DNA of 64,000 nucleotides, taken from NCBI GenBank assembly GCA_010093685.1, contig MU006220.1:1519502-1583501 (forward strand), in the 5' to 3' direction. The position numbers and the translations under genes were made by a program. Source of the DNA: Ophiobolus disseminans. Its lineage: Eukaryota > Ascomycota > Dothideomycetes > Pleosporales > Phaeosphaeriaceae. Position 1 is the first letter of the stretch. Each line of letters begins with the position of its first letter. Under the pieces are notes generated by a model. That model worked only from the letters and a program-made list of their open reading frames with translations. It searched no databases and was not told the DNA's origin. Shown piece by piece: positions 20,608 to 32,290 of the stretch.

Positions 20608-22969
20608 GACAGTTGATCACTAGAAGGACGCGCCCAGAAGACAAGAAATTCAATATAGCCGGCAAGTATCAAAGAGTCGACAGAGTATGTGGAAGGATAG
20701 GTGCAATTGAGGTAACAACAAAAGATCAGGCCGCAGATACGCGTGAAGCAGTATTCTATTTGCGGAGCAGTGCCTCGACCGGCCGAATGCAGCGTATGCA
20801 GCAATCCACGCGTGGGCGTGCTGTGGGAAGTACCGATGTGCTATGAGAGATATCAACATGAGTGTAGCGCCGGGACAGATCAGCTCAAGCCATCGCCTGC
20901 ATTTGACCCGCGTATGGAACGAAATCTAGAGCTCAGCTAATAGTTTGGCCTGGACTGTAAGATATGGTGGAGGTCAATGCTTTCCCAGCACCCATGAGGC
21001 GCGATTGCTGTATCAAGGTTCAAAATGTGGAGATGCGTACAGCTCAATGGTGATCCTGCATACTTCAAGCGAAGCCTGGGCCAAATATCAACCAGATAGG
21101 CGGAATTGATGGCGGATACAGGATGATGAGATCCTTGTATTGGTACCATGTTGCATCCGGAGGCACGCTGTCGGCCCATGTCGTCTCAACGCGAGCCGCA
21201 GTAGGAAGACTTTCCCAGAAGCCCATGCATAGAGACATCGGCAACAGCAATCTTGGCCCATGAAACAAGGCGACGGCTCATGTATTGCCAATGCATGGAG
21301 CATATGAATCGAGCTGGTATGGCACTGTTGTGCAGAAAACATCAACCAAAGAAGATACACAAACCTGATATCATGTAAGCGAATTGAGCACGTACATGGA
21401 ATTGAGCCGAGACAGGGTAAAATGCCATTGCAATACCGGTAGTAGGCTCCGGGCGACACAGGGTTCCCGGTGAAGTGATTCCTCCATGGTCGCAGTCTTG
21501 GCCTGGGTTCTGGCGAGCTAGCGACTAATGTATGCATATACGCTATTTGCATAGCACTAGGTGCCAAGTTACATGCTTGTTGGTCGATATGTCGTATACG
21601 CCGCATGAGTGCATTGAGACAAGTCCCATCCTACAGTGATCTAGCTGGCTTGTTGTTCGAAGAGACCGGTGAAGACGGCACCCAAATCGGCGGTATTCCT
21701 TTACTCCTGGTTGGGAAGGAGGTTGAAAGTATGAAGACGTGTAGTAGGCTCAACTGGTCATCCGAGTTGTAGAATTCGATGCAAGGTATCCTTGAACGAA
21801 TCGTATCTGTACATTGACCTCGGGACATTACAGCCTCGCAATGTGTCTGTGCACACTAGCGCGGGATGCCATCCAGAAAGCCGCTCCATCCTCGGAGTCC
21901 TGTAATCCTGCCCTCCAAGCTTATCGTAGACTTAGTCGAAGTCTATCGGTAGCTTCGTTTCGAAATTGTATGCGTTGTCCAGTCTCAAGCCTGGTGGCTG
22001 TGGAGCGTACTCGGTGGAAAGTGTCAGTGCAAGGCTTCTATTGATTCTGCATGGTGTCGTATAGAAGTGGGCCGAACCTGCGTGGGGAAGATTCAATATC
22101 TCGGATATGCAAGTTTACGAGGGTAAGACGTCCAGGTTGCTAAGCCGATAGTGCTCTGATTCGTCGATTGATGGCGTACCTTGTACGTGTGGCGGTGCGA
22201 CCGTTTGATAAAGCAGCGAGCTCTGCGATCTCAACCGTCACGTGACCGTATGCAGGGATCAGACGGGGATGCGATTCGCTACGAGCAAGTCCGCCTGGGT
22301 TTACGGCCCGGCAAAAACAGGTCGCGAACCATTCGACCAATCTAGCCTGCGAGCCGATATCACCTTGATTGACGTGCAGCAAGGCGGTTACGTTTGATTG
22401 TCAGATGTGCGGGAAGGTGCCTGCAGGTGGGGCGGAACGAGGCTTGTGGGTTGAAACGGCTCGGCGCTGGAGAGACGGGAAGAATCGAAGCAAGGCTGCA
22501 CATGTGCACCCGCTGTCCCGCTGATAAGGAAAGAAATGACGGAAAAGGACATGTTGGCATGGCTTGCGACAGTGCTGGCATTTGTCATGGGAACAGTGAC
22601 TTTCCTTCAGCCGCTTCGCATAACATTACCTCCAGTGTGGACCAGAATTTGTTGCGGCTAGCAATCGTGATATGGTTTGGGAAGGCAGGATGGAAGGGGG
22701 GAGTTGGTGGGAGATTGAGACTGGATGACAGCGGCGCTAACACTGATGCAGTACCGGTAAAGCCGAAAATCCATCTTCAGCTCGTGATCTTGGCACAAGC
22801 CAACGAAGTCGTGAAGTACAACACCAAATGGTAGTATGATCATTATCTCTAATCCTCTCAATCTAAACAGTACTGGCAATGTCTATCCTGAGTGCAGTCG
22901 GGGTCACACCCGTAACGCCTGGTACGCCCTGGAACCCAATTATTGCCTCGCAGGCCACAATTAGCTGAA
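20608..22969. other. gene-poor intergenic region
   Basis: About 2.4 kb. The longest open frame (minus strand, 21088-21606) is Cys/His/Arg-rich with no domain and no plausible leader, so I do not call it. The region must hold the promoter of the GT2 gene. No repeat or RNA gene recognised. Confidence 0.5.
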
Positions 22970-24488
22970 TTATGCAGTACACCCATTGTATCCACTCTGC
23001 TGCCACATCTTGACACTCTTGACCTGCATTTGTCCCCCGTTTTGCCATGTCGGGTACCATTGATCCTTGGCAGCCCAGAAATCTTTCTTCGCAGTCGAAC
23101 TACCATCGAGCCACGGCTTACCGTGGCTGCCATCCTGGAACCACCCATTCTGAGAGCCGACTGCTACATTAATTACAAGGTAGAAGTCTTGGTCGAAAGG
23201 AGCAGTGTTGCTGTTGGTTGACTGCCATGGGTTTTGCAGACGTGTACCATTAGAGTCGGCAAGTGGGAATTTGCCGTAGGTCCAGAAAGGCTCGTCGAAA
23301 TGCGTGTACATGACTTGCAACAGACGCGAGTTGATATAAGTGAAGATGTACTTCTCACTCCACTAAAAAACTGTGAGTAATTGTGACGTGTTGAAAGTTG
23401 CCTCTACTAACCTCGACGCCGAATGTGTTGTATCCAGAAGCATACGTGGTGTGCAGTGCCTTGCGCTTAACATTGTTGCGCCACCAGCCATCGTTGCTGC
23501 TGTCAGGACCGAAATGCAGCGTGCTGGACGCGATGTTGCTGCCACCTGGAGTGTAGGTATAGTTGTTTCCACGCGATTCCATGATGTCAATCTCGCCGGA
23601 GCGTGGCCATGTTCCGTACACATTGTCCTTTGGCAGCATCCATATCGCAGGCCACAGCCAATCTCCAGCAGGAAGTTTTGCCACGACTTCGACACGGCCG
23701 AATCTGATTGATGCACCGAGCTTCGTATTGATGCGACCAGACTTCACTGGGTTGATGATTGTGCCATTGGTCGTATTGGTTACAGCCACGCAATCGGTCC
23801 ATTTTGACCCTGTGCAGCCCTTTTCTCGAATATCGTAGACTTGATCGTGGTCTAGAAGCTTCGGGTCTTGTAGGGTAGGTTTTATCGTCAGAATCCCGTC
23901 CTTAACGAAGACATTAGCATCCGTATTGGTGGTTTCCTCAAACTGTCCATTGCTGCAAACATAGTCAGTCACTTGCGGCAGAAGTGTGATCATTGCCACC
24001 TACCCATAGCCGCCCAGTTCCGCTTCTTTCGTCCAAACTTTGCTGTTCCATGACGCGAAGTCGTCCGAGAGTACTTCGCAATACTTGTGTCGTGCAACAC
24101 TGCGTACGCCGTCCCACACAAGTATACCTGTGATACAAAAGCCGATGAAGAGTCCGACGAGAGGTATGATTGTGACCCACTTCTCCCTCGGGTCCTTCTT
24201 CCCAATCCATGGCTGCTCGATCTTACCCTTCTCCACGCGGCGGGATCGAAAGTATTCTCCACGGGGAAAGTATTGGTAGCTAGTTGTCGAACCAGTCACA
24301 CCGGCTACACTAGTAGGCCTAGTGTTTGGGAGAGAGAAGCCCGTGGGGTTGGTGCGTGGTGTTTGAGCACCAGGTGTCGCGAATGGGTTGTCGACGTCGT
24401 GGATGGAATCGATCTGGTCTACATCGCTCGTCGCTGATCTTGAGGATCTTGATTCCTGGGATGTTTTCTCGGGATCAATGGAACTCAT
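22970..24488 (-). CDS. membrane-anchored GH16 beta-glucanase-like protein
   Basis: Three exons on the minus strand: 24004-24488, 23412-23952 and 22970-23362, 472 residues. A 115-residue Ser/Thr-rich cytosolic N-terminus precedes one membrane helix (IIPLVGLFIGFCITGILVW), making a type II membrane protein. The GH16 domain follows, with the catalytic signature GEIDIMES (both Glu and the Asp present), upstream WPAIWMLP and downstream DFYLVINVAVG. This arrangement is that of the fungal GH16 group acting on beta-1,3-glucan at the cell surface, also related to glucan-recognition proteins. Activity is expected since the EIDxxE motif is intact. Substrate and wall role are inferred from the family. Confidence 0.88.
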
Positions 24489-25447
24489 GTTGCTCAGAAG
24501 GCAGCAGGTGCCGTATACCCTGTTTGGGAAGTAGAAGTAAGGAAGGGTTCAATGATGCAAGACCAAGAGTAATGTTTCTATTGCTTCCTGAGGTAGGCGG
24601 AACAAGACGTGTTGTGTGGTATGTGACCAGGGGTATGTGCAGCCAACAAATTCGCGTAGCTTGATCAACTGCAATCGAATGTCAAAACGAATGTCTGGTC
24701 TGCAATCGCATGATAACTGCAAGCACGAACTATGCAATGTTACCAGCGGTATCTTGTGCAAAGATAACCATTACCATGGCTTAGGGACGAGTCCAAAAGC
24801 GCGAGTTACATGGGTGTGCACCAGCCACAGGCCTCGACCATCTACCTCGCTTGCTGCTTTACCCTCATCCGCTTTGAGATCGAGCGCCACCCGTCCACAC
24901 CATATTATGGTGTGGTAAGATCCGGGGAATGAACCCATTCGGAATGTTTCCACACGTTAGTTCTTGTCGCCAATATCGAAACGCGAGCGGGAGCCCGTGC
25001 TGTGCAGAACGTGATGTTCCTTGCAGACAAGTCAGCGATCGGTGTCCTGAAGCCGCCGCTCAATAATATGTGCAGATTAATGTTGGGACTGGGTACATGA
25101 AATGTCTCGTATTGTTATCGTTCCGCTAAAGGAAGCTGCGTAGAAGCCTCAGCGTGGGGTGTCAAGCCCCCAAAAACGGTGATTGGCGATGCATGTCTGC
25201 AATGCAATGCATCGCTCTCCCCGAAATAGCTGTCTCTCGCGACATGTTCTCCAAAGGCTCTCTTACAACAATTTGATCGTGGCAAGTGTGAATCTGTGCC
25301 GTGTTTTAGCTTTGACGCCTCGTTCGTACTGATCTTGAGCTGCAGCCTTTGGCGAGGATGAGGCGTGCATGTAGGAAGAGTTACTGCCTGGTCACCGGTT
25401 TTGTTGGGTTGTATGCCTGTTTGCTGCCCATGTCTGTCGACAAAGTT
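24489..25447. other. intergenic, promoter of GH16 gene
   Basis: About 960 bases between GH16 start and the 3' end of the Mpv17-family gene. Contains a perfect 21-base palindrome (24895-24915). No gene supported. Confidence 0.5.
24895..24915. promoter_or_regulatory. perfect 21-base palindrome upstream of GH16
   Basis: Arms ccacaccata and tatggtgtgg around one central T, about 410 bases upstream of the GH16 start. The symmetry suggests a site for a dimeric transcription factor; no factor is identified. Confidence 0.4.
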
Positions 25448-26081
25448 TCAAGCACCGGCGGCCAGACTGAGATAGATTCCCCAAATCACACCCACCGAGG
25501 CACCGAATACCACTCTTTTATCCACCGGTATCCACAAAAAGCTGATCAAGCTTATCACAGGCCAAAATTTGTATCCGTCCTTCATCATCGGCCAAGTCTT
25601 GTCGCTGCAGTCTTTCGCTACCGCACCCCAAGCATCCTGCTTACCCTGTTGCGACGCATTGACATAGGCAATGTACGCTACGAACATGAGTGTGTTAACT
25701 ATTGCGCCGATGGTTTGATCGAGCAGAAACTTGATCAGAATGTTGGCTTTGCTAATCTGCGTCTTGGAAGGTGTGGTCGGCTTCTCATCGGCAGCCTTTG
25801 GCGTGGTCGAAGGCACATTGGTTGGGAAGTGGTCTTCAAGGAAGGTTTGCCAGATGATGTTAGGTGGGGTACTGATTATACTGAAAATGGCGAACTTGAT
25901 GACTGGCGTAACATTGAGCGAGAAAGGTGTCTATATGTCCAGCGCTATCAGCAAAGGCTATAGGTCGTGTAGAGCTCGACAGATGACGTACGCTGTCTTG
26001 ATAGGAAGATATGGCTTGCGCAAGCACGTTCGAGGTCATGCTAAGCACTGCACCTTGCAGCGTTTGCGATATCATTGACAT
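25448..26081 (-). CDS. Mpv17/PMP22 family membrane protein
   Basis: Two exons on the minus strand, 25992-26081 and 25448-25930, 190 residues. The first exon encodes MSMISQTLQGAVLSMTSNVL; the second continues with PFSLNVTPVIKFAIFS, STPPNIIWQTFLE and, near the C-terminus, FWPVISLISFLWIPVDKRV, the family signature. Four hydrophobic segments are visible. These proteins sit in the peroxisomal or inner mitochondrial membrane and are thought to act as channels. A Pro/Thr/Lys-rich insert (about residues 69-85) separates the second and third segments. Which organelle is not clear from sequence. Confidence 0.88.
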
Positions 26082-27898
26082 AGTGCCGAGTGGTCGAGAA
26101 CAGAGAAAGAGATGTAGGATAAAGGCAGGAGATGGAAGAATTCACAGGAAGGGAACGGATTTAGAGGCGAAGTAAAGATGTATATGTGTCCTGTTTGTTG
26201 GCCGTTGTGCGCGTGTCGCATGTGTTTGAAGGGTCCAACAGTTGTTTCGCGCTTTGGTGTTTTAGGTACCGGTAGCGTGGTGACGTAATTTCACGAACCT
26301 CATCTAAACCTTCAACCGGTGGCGATGTCTTCTTACTCGACATTGTGCGACACTGGATACTTGTAAAGACATGCGATGACTTTAGCAGTGTTCTTTCCTC
26401 GCCGAGTCGGCTGTTTTTCCGCACATTGGTATGGCGGAGAGCCGTGCAACTGCGCCTCCATGTCAACTTCGGGGCTTTTCTACGTGGTATGGCGGTTCAC
26501 GATACTTAGCAGCGAATAACACACCAGAGTAGTTTCTGCGGAGAACACAAAACAGTCCTAGACTTTCTAGAATAAAGGATAGCCTGTATGCTCACATCGT
26601 GACATCAGATCAGGCTGGAATAGACCCAGCAGCAGCAGGGTACGTCGGATGGCAACCTCCCAAACTTCTGACTTGTCCACTATCTGGGCTTTTTCATTTT
26701 ATTTACTACTAAAAAGAATTTCATAGTGCCAAGCCATACTCGCTCTCCCTTCCCGCACACATCGTCCTGCATACACGAAAATCTTTCTGGATCAGGACTG
26801 TAATCGCGCCTAGCTAATGGCATGTTTCTCTGGAATACACCTCGTTGAACGACGCCTGAGTGGGTTCAAATTCGAATGCGCCGCAGACACATATCTTTCA
26901 AACGATCACATCCTGAGACGAGATCGGGTTAGAATGGACCCAGCAGCAGCAGTGCATGCCCAGGAACACCCCAACACAGCAAGCCAAGATCTCTCAGCTC
27001 ACACCGATTCCCACATTCGTATCTCCTGTATACCATGCAGTGCTGGGAAGTGCATTTCGGGTATGTGACAAGTTCACGGGTGCATATAGGCCGGGTGAGC
27101 AATACCAAACCAAGCAGTCTCGCTCGATCCAGCCGTAGCGTACACAACGCCAGCGATACACTCCCGCTCGATCCAGCCTTAGCCTACTAGGTCAGAGATA
27201 CACCTCTGTCCGTAAGCTGCGAGATATTTGCTTTTGTTATGCGGGTGCCATAGCCACCCGCATATGTAAATACGGCACGGCGCACTAGGCTACCAGGAAA
27301 TTACGCGAACCGGCTTGAGCCGTGCCAACATCTTCATCTCCACCAGCTTTCGATTGCTCGCCAACATATACAGCTGAAATTACCTTTGCGATAAGGGCTG
27401 CATAATTGGTCATTTCGTTCGCTCTACATCGATAGGACACGCTGCTCCGTGCATCACCTACTCACCCGGTTTTCTACAGCAACATATCTGGCTCGATGTT
27501 TTGCTCGTCCAAAAAGCCTCCCTTTGCGATAATGGGAGTATGCATAGCCATATCAAATCAGGTGGCTTTGTGTAGTCACAATGCTGGTCGTGATGGAGAA
27601 CGTGCTTGACTCATGTTGGAAGTGAACAGGGCGGTGATGAGTGGAGATATATTATGTATGCTTCATAGAGGGTTGCCTCATCTGTAAGTCTTGAAAACTA
27701 ATTGCTAGTACGCAAAAGCAACGCGTATCAGGTCTCTGTTCGCCATACGTCCTTCCAGGTGGAGAGTTCAAAGTATCCTCAACCATGCGTCGGACGATCG
27801 CAGCGACAGCTACCAATAACGCCCCTACTCCAATAATCATATGCCAGGGACCCACTGACTTTGAGGCCCTCGATCAATTTTACATGGCGGGGAAACGT
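26082..27898. other. gene-poor region with degenerate repeats
   Basis: About 1.8 kb. The block gacccagcagcagcag occurs twice (near 26623 and 26937), and a 44-base degenerate tandem pair lies at 27121-27208. A minus-strand frame at 26161-26466 contains MSSKKTSPPVEGLDEVRE but shows no family match; I leave it uncalled. Confidence 0.45.
27121..27208. repeat. degenerate 44-base tandem pair
   Basis: Two copies starting cgctcgatccagcc at 27121 and 27165, about three quarters identical. Confidence 0.55.
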
Positions 27899-28720
27899 CT
27901 AACTGTGCATCGCCATAAACTTCTCAGTCTTCTTATCCATCTTCTTCCACTCTGCTTTCTCGCGGCCCATCTGTGCTTCCTTGCGCAACTGCACCTCGCC
28001 AGTAACCTCAATACGCCACTCGTCATCGTCATCTTTATACGGAGAACCGGTCATGTTTGTGCGGTCAACGATGATTATGAAATCTCCCGCGCTCCACTCT
28101 TCTCGCCTCGTATGCGCAGTCACAAGCCTGTGAAGGTCGGAGAACTGCAACTGGTATCCGAATCGTTCCTCGAGGTATTTCAGAACCGCATCCTATCCGC
28201 GTAGCTCTAGAGCACTGAATTCGATGTCGTCATCGGCTCGGAGAATCTTTGCCTCTACCTCTCCGTTGCGCCTACGAATGTAGATGCCTCTTGCGATGAG
28301 CGGTAGGAAGAAATAACCGCAGTATCACCCCTCGGGGTTGTTTTCGTCGGGGTCGTTGCGATCGATACTGAGCTTATTGAAATTAAAATCGTGATTGATT
28401 TCGAAGTCCTCATCTTCAAGGATCTTGACGCCGCAATAAGTGAGGCCTTCGATTCGAGGTATGCCACTATTGGCCTCCAGACGCGGGATCGACAGTTCTG
28501 TGGGTTTGAACCTCTGCTCTAGCATAAGCTTGACCGTCCTTGTCGTGTTCGTCGCAGCGGGAGTGAAGTAGCGTGCTGAACCGGGCATGGCGTTCGAAAA
28601 CTTCGGTGGAACGTGGAAACGGACATCGGTCAGTGTGCTGGGCATGGTGGTTGCGAGACGCGGGCGCAACTCAGGAAGAGCTCGCTTGGCGAGCATTCTA
28701 GTCGTTGAGCTTAGTGCCAT
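27899..28720 (-). pseudogene. CYTH-domain (thiamine triphosphatase-like) gene with two in-frame stops
   Basis: One minus-strand frame of 274 codons from ATG 28720 to stop 27899 is interrupted by TGA (28325-28327) and TAG (28193-28195) without any shift. Across both stops it reads like a CYTH thiamine-triphosphatase: KLMLEQRFKP near the start, GIYIRRRNGEVEAKIL, then YLEERFGYQL, TAHTRREEWSAGDF and IIIVDRTNMTG, and a basic helix at the end. A 39-base intron (GTGATA..AAG) could remove the first stop and join PEG to GIYIRR, but is shorter than the other introns here. Nothing plausible removes the TAG, which stands where Gln would fit (CAG to TAG). The first catalytic Glu of ExExK is Met and the Lys is Arg. 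Probably a decayed gene. Confidence 0.65.
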
Positions 28721-29302
28721 TGCGGGGGAGGGGTTAAGGCAGAGTCGAGTGGTTGCGGGCCGTTAAGCGGGAAGAAGGAGCGGACTAATAAGGATAAATA
28801 GGGGAGAGGCAAACGTGCTGTAAACAGTGAAAGCAAATGTGAGAGCAAGTGTGAAAACAAAAGTGAAAAAGAAACGTGACCTAAACAAACACAATGACTG
28901 TGTAACAATACAACGATTCGCGCTACAACGCAATCTACGTAGTCATTCACTCGCTTCATCACCACTTTCACAAACTGCTAGACGGACATGACAGGATTCA
29001 TACTCCCATGTTTAAAGAAACGTAACGCCCGCTACGAGGATGAGAAACTCATACACGAACGCATGAATGTCCGCAAGCGCAAAAAAACAATGAAAGACAA
29101 GTGAATAGAGAGTGACTATTAGTTGAAATGTAAACAACCGACTAAGAGAGACAATACCTTTGTCTCTTGCATTGATCGCATCTTGATCGCCTTATATAGC
29201 GCCCGTAAATCCCAGTAAAGCCGAACCACATCCATCGTATCATAAGCCACATACCCCGAAGACACAACCACCCCATATTACCCACCTCCTTTCTTAGCTG
29301 CC
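28721..29302. other. intergenic, CYTH pseudogene to REC8
   Basis: About 580 bases holding the 12-base repeat and the 3' region of REC8. No gene supported. Confidence 0.5.
28827..28874. repeat. 12-base tandem repeat, four copies
   Basis: Units of the type gtgaaagcaaat follow each other at 28827, 28839, 28851 and 28863 with a few substitutions, just upstream of the broken CYTH gene. Confidence 0.65.
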
Positions 29303-31887
29303 TTAGTCGTCATAAAGCTCATCCCGATCATCCTCCCCAATCTCCGCACGTCCAGCCTTAAACTGCTCTTCGAAATGCCCAGCCTCCTCTTGAGCATGAC
29401 CCTGCTCTTCTTTCACATGGTGTTGCTCCTCATCAGCATCGTCCTCGAGCCTCCTAGATCCCGTGATCTCAACACCACCATCAGACGTCTCATCATCATC
29501 GTCAGTCTCCTCCTCGGCATCACTGACCTCAACAGCCTGATTCGCCTTAGCGCGGTCCGTGCGTTTGAGAACAATATCGCCCAAGTGCTCAGACTGCTCA
29601 ACATGCAGCATATCCTTCGTTCCGAGCACGAGAACCATCATCAGGCCCTGGCAAGCGGTCATAGGCTTGTTGTCTTGAGGTGGAAGGAGTTCTGCGAAAG
29701 TGATGACGTTGATGTTGAATGTGGCTTCTGCTTCGAGGACGTCGAGCATGGGGTCGAGAGTAGCTTGAGCGCGGTTGCGCTTTTCGAGGATGGCGGAGGT
29801 GACGAAGTCGAGGAAGTTGGTGCCTTCGGCGGATAGGGCTTCGCTGACACATGTGTGGGTATGTTGGGCCGTGCCGATGACAGTGGGGGGTGAACTGGGT
29901 CCGGGTGGGCCGTACTCGTCTCCGTACATATCGATGTCGCCATCGCTCTCCAGGCTCTTCAAGGCCTCGAGACCGAGGGGTTGGCCACGACCGTGGAGGG
30001 GGGATGCGGATATGAGACGGCTGCCAGGTCTGCTGCTGATGCGGCCTTGATCCAGCAGGCCTAGTCGTCGACTGCCGCGGATAGCAGATGAGCCATGCTT
30101 CGAAGCGGTGTTGTTCCATGGCATAGAAGAGAAGATCTGTTGGTCATCGAGCGCGGTGACGGCTTCGCGGGGAAGCTCGACTTCATCGCCACCAGGCATG
30201 GAGAAGCCTTCATCGTCCTGTCCACGACCCAGCTCTTCTTCAGGCTCACTGGTCTTCTGACGCACGCGACGGGACTCATCTTGCGTTGCGTCATCGATGC
30301 CACTGTCGCGGTCATGCTTCTTGCTGACACCCTTCTTGCGACTCTCGCCCGTAACGAGCTCGAACAGGTTGTCGCCAATGAACATGTCGAAGGGATTGAG
30401 ACCCGGTAGGCCTGCATACTGTTGGGGGATACCACCCAAACCACGGCCCCAGAGGAAGTACTCAGCGTCTTTCTTCGCTTGCAGGGCAACGCGGGACAGC
30501 TTCTTGACTTTAATGGCGGCGTCCATGGTATCAAGGTAATTTGCATTCCAGTCTGCCAGATCTTTGTTGCGGAGCTCCATTGCAAAGTCTGTAGGAAGGA
30601 CACGAGCTGCGCGACGCTTCTTGCGCATGGGTGCCGAAGTTGTAGACGTTGAATGAACCACCTCGACTTGGTCACTGCTCTGTTGTTCGGCAGTAGGGAA
30701 GGCCTTGCCCTCTGGTAGATCATTTCCAAGGAAGGGAAGCTCGAGATCCATGGGATCGCCAGGTAGCTGATAGATGTCAGTGTCCGTTGTGGACGTAGTA
30801 GGTATAACAGTCGAGGATCTCGCTAGCAGCCTAGGTGAGATGCCATGTGAGGCCATGCGAACCACGCGAAAAACAGCAGTAAACTTACCTGAATACCACC
30901 TTCGCGTCCCTCCTCATGCTCCCTCCTCACCTTCGCACTCGCCCCAGCATCACTCTGCATCGGGCCCGCACTCCTCGCAGCCGGCGTTTCAACCGCACCA
31001 CTCCTTGGCGCATTCTCCACCCACTCGCCATTGTCGTCGAACGTGAACTCCGGCTCGTCGAGCTGGAAGCCGTTGTCCGGGACAAGCAAGCCGCTAGGCC
31101 CCGGGACCTCGTTGTCACCTTCAAGGTGGAAGCTGCCTTGCTGGCCTGGTGATGAGGAAGGGAGAATGAGGCCGCCGAGAGGGCCGTCGTGGGATGAGGA
31201 TTGTGAGCCAAAGGGGGTTAGGGATTGGGACTCGCCGGAGCGGTTGACGGTGAAGTCAAAACCCAAATCGAGATCGGCGAGGAGTTCGAGGGGTGGAATG
31301 GTGAACTCGGGGAGGAAGGAAGGGTCGTCTTGGAGGATGAGCTGTTCAGGACTGGTTGGTAGATGTGAGTAGGACGGATTTGGTGGAGTAGAGATAAGAG
31401 TACTCACCGAGCTTTGCCAGCATCGGGGTCAAGTGCGAAATTCTTGACTGTTCGGAGCATCATAAGCAGAGCATTTTGTGCATTCTGCGCGTCGGAGAGA
31501 ACATAGCCACACTGCTGTAGATACACACGCGATACACCGTACCTGATACACATCAGCAACGCACTTGGCTATACGGTGACGCGACTTACAACAAGTTGCC
31601 CTGCAGACGCAGAGCCATAGGCGCCACAGGGTCGACGATGGTCTGACATGCCTTTGCGACATCGACGTCGAGAATCTGCTTGCGGTTGATGCGCTTCAAG
31701 CTGGACTTGGATCCGAGCGTGGCAACAAGCCTGCCGTTTCTGTCAGTGGTTGGAAGGAGCGGCCTTGCGCTTTCCTGACTCACCAGACGGTTGCGACGCC
31801 ATATTTGCGCGATGTGAGTACTACATCTGTTAGCTTTCCATCGGTTGGATGAGGTCTGTGAAGCATACCTTCGTGACTATAAAACAT
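29303..31887 (-). CDS. REC8: meiotic cohesin kleisin subunit Rec8
   Basis: Six exons on the minus strand: 31869-31887, 31784-31820, 31590-31730, 31408-31542, 30889-31351 and 29303-30766, 752 residues. The N-terminal kleisin domain is unmistakable: MFYSHEVLTSRKYGVATVW, LDVDVAKACQTIV, MALRLQGNLLYGVSRVY. This form, with TSRKYGVATVW and not the mitotic SGPLARVWLAA type, marks Rec8 rather than Scc1. A separase-cleavable disordered middle follows and a winged-helix end (ITFAELLPPQDNK, near residue 600). Rec8 holds sister chromatids together in meiosis. The last intron uses the acceptor TATCAG with a CTGAC branch site; an earlier CCTAG would break frame. After the winged helix a very acidic tail of about 90 residues is unusual. 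Confidence 0.92.
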
Positions 31888-32290
31888 GGCGATACATAGG
31901 AACCGAGATGATATGGCGAATAAATGCACTCATATAACAGAAACACTGCAGCGCGAAGAAATGGAAAGCGATAAAGAGACGATGGAGGTGGTGGTGGTTG
32001 AAACGGGAGGTGGAAGTGAGGGCAAAGTCAGTAGTCATGTGCCTAGCGTCAGATGTCGACGCGCTTCGAGCACGCGTCGTGAAGTGAAAACGGAGGAGAA
32101 GTACGGTTACGTCTCACCACGATGCACCTCGACACCATCATTGTTCATAACTAGTCATATCGTTCGTAATCTCTATCGTCCCATTCATGCTATGTTCTAG
32201 CCTCTTATGCAACGCCTATGCTATGCATGCCAATGCTACTGACCCGAGTGAAGAGATCGAGCTGTGCGTGAGTCCTATCGCACGGGTATA
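31888..32290. other. intergenic, promoter of REC8
   Basis: About 400 bases between the REC8 start and the 3' end of UBP6, both on the minus strand. Nothing else recognised. Confidence 0.5.

Noticed and set aside
21088..21606. 172-codon minus-strand frame in the 2.4 kb gene-poor region
   Set aside because: Cys/His/Arg-rich composition with no motif; looks like chance.
25349..25963. 204-codon plus-strand frame
   Set aside because: Antisense to the Mpv17/PMP22 gene.
30766..30888. Earlier acceptor (CCTAG) for the last REC8 intron
   Set aside because: It would shift the frame; the TATCAG acceptor with its CTGAC branch site keeps phase 0.
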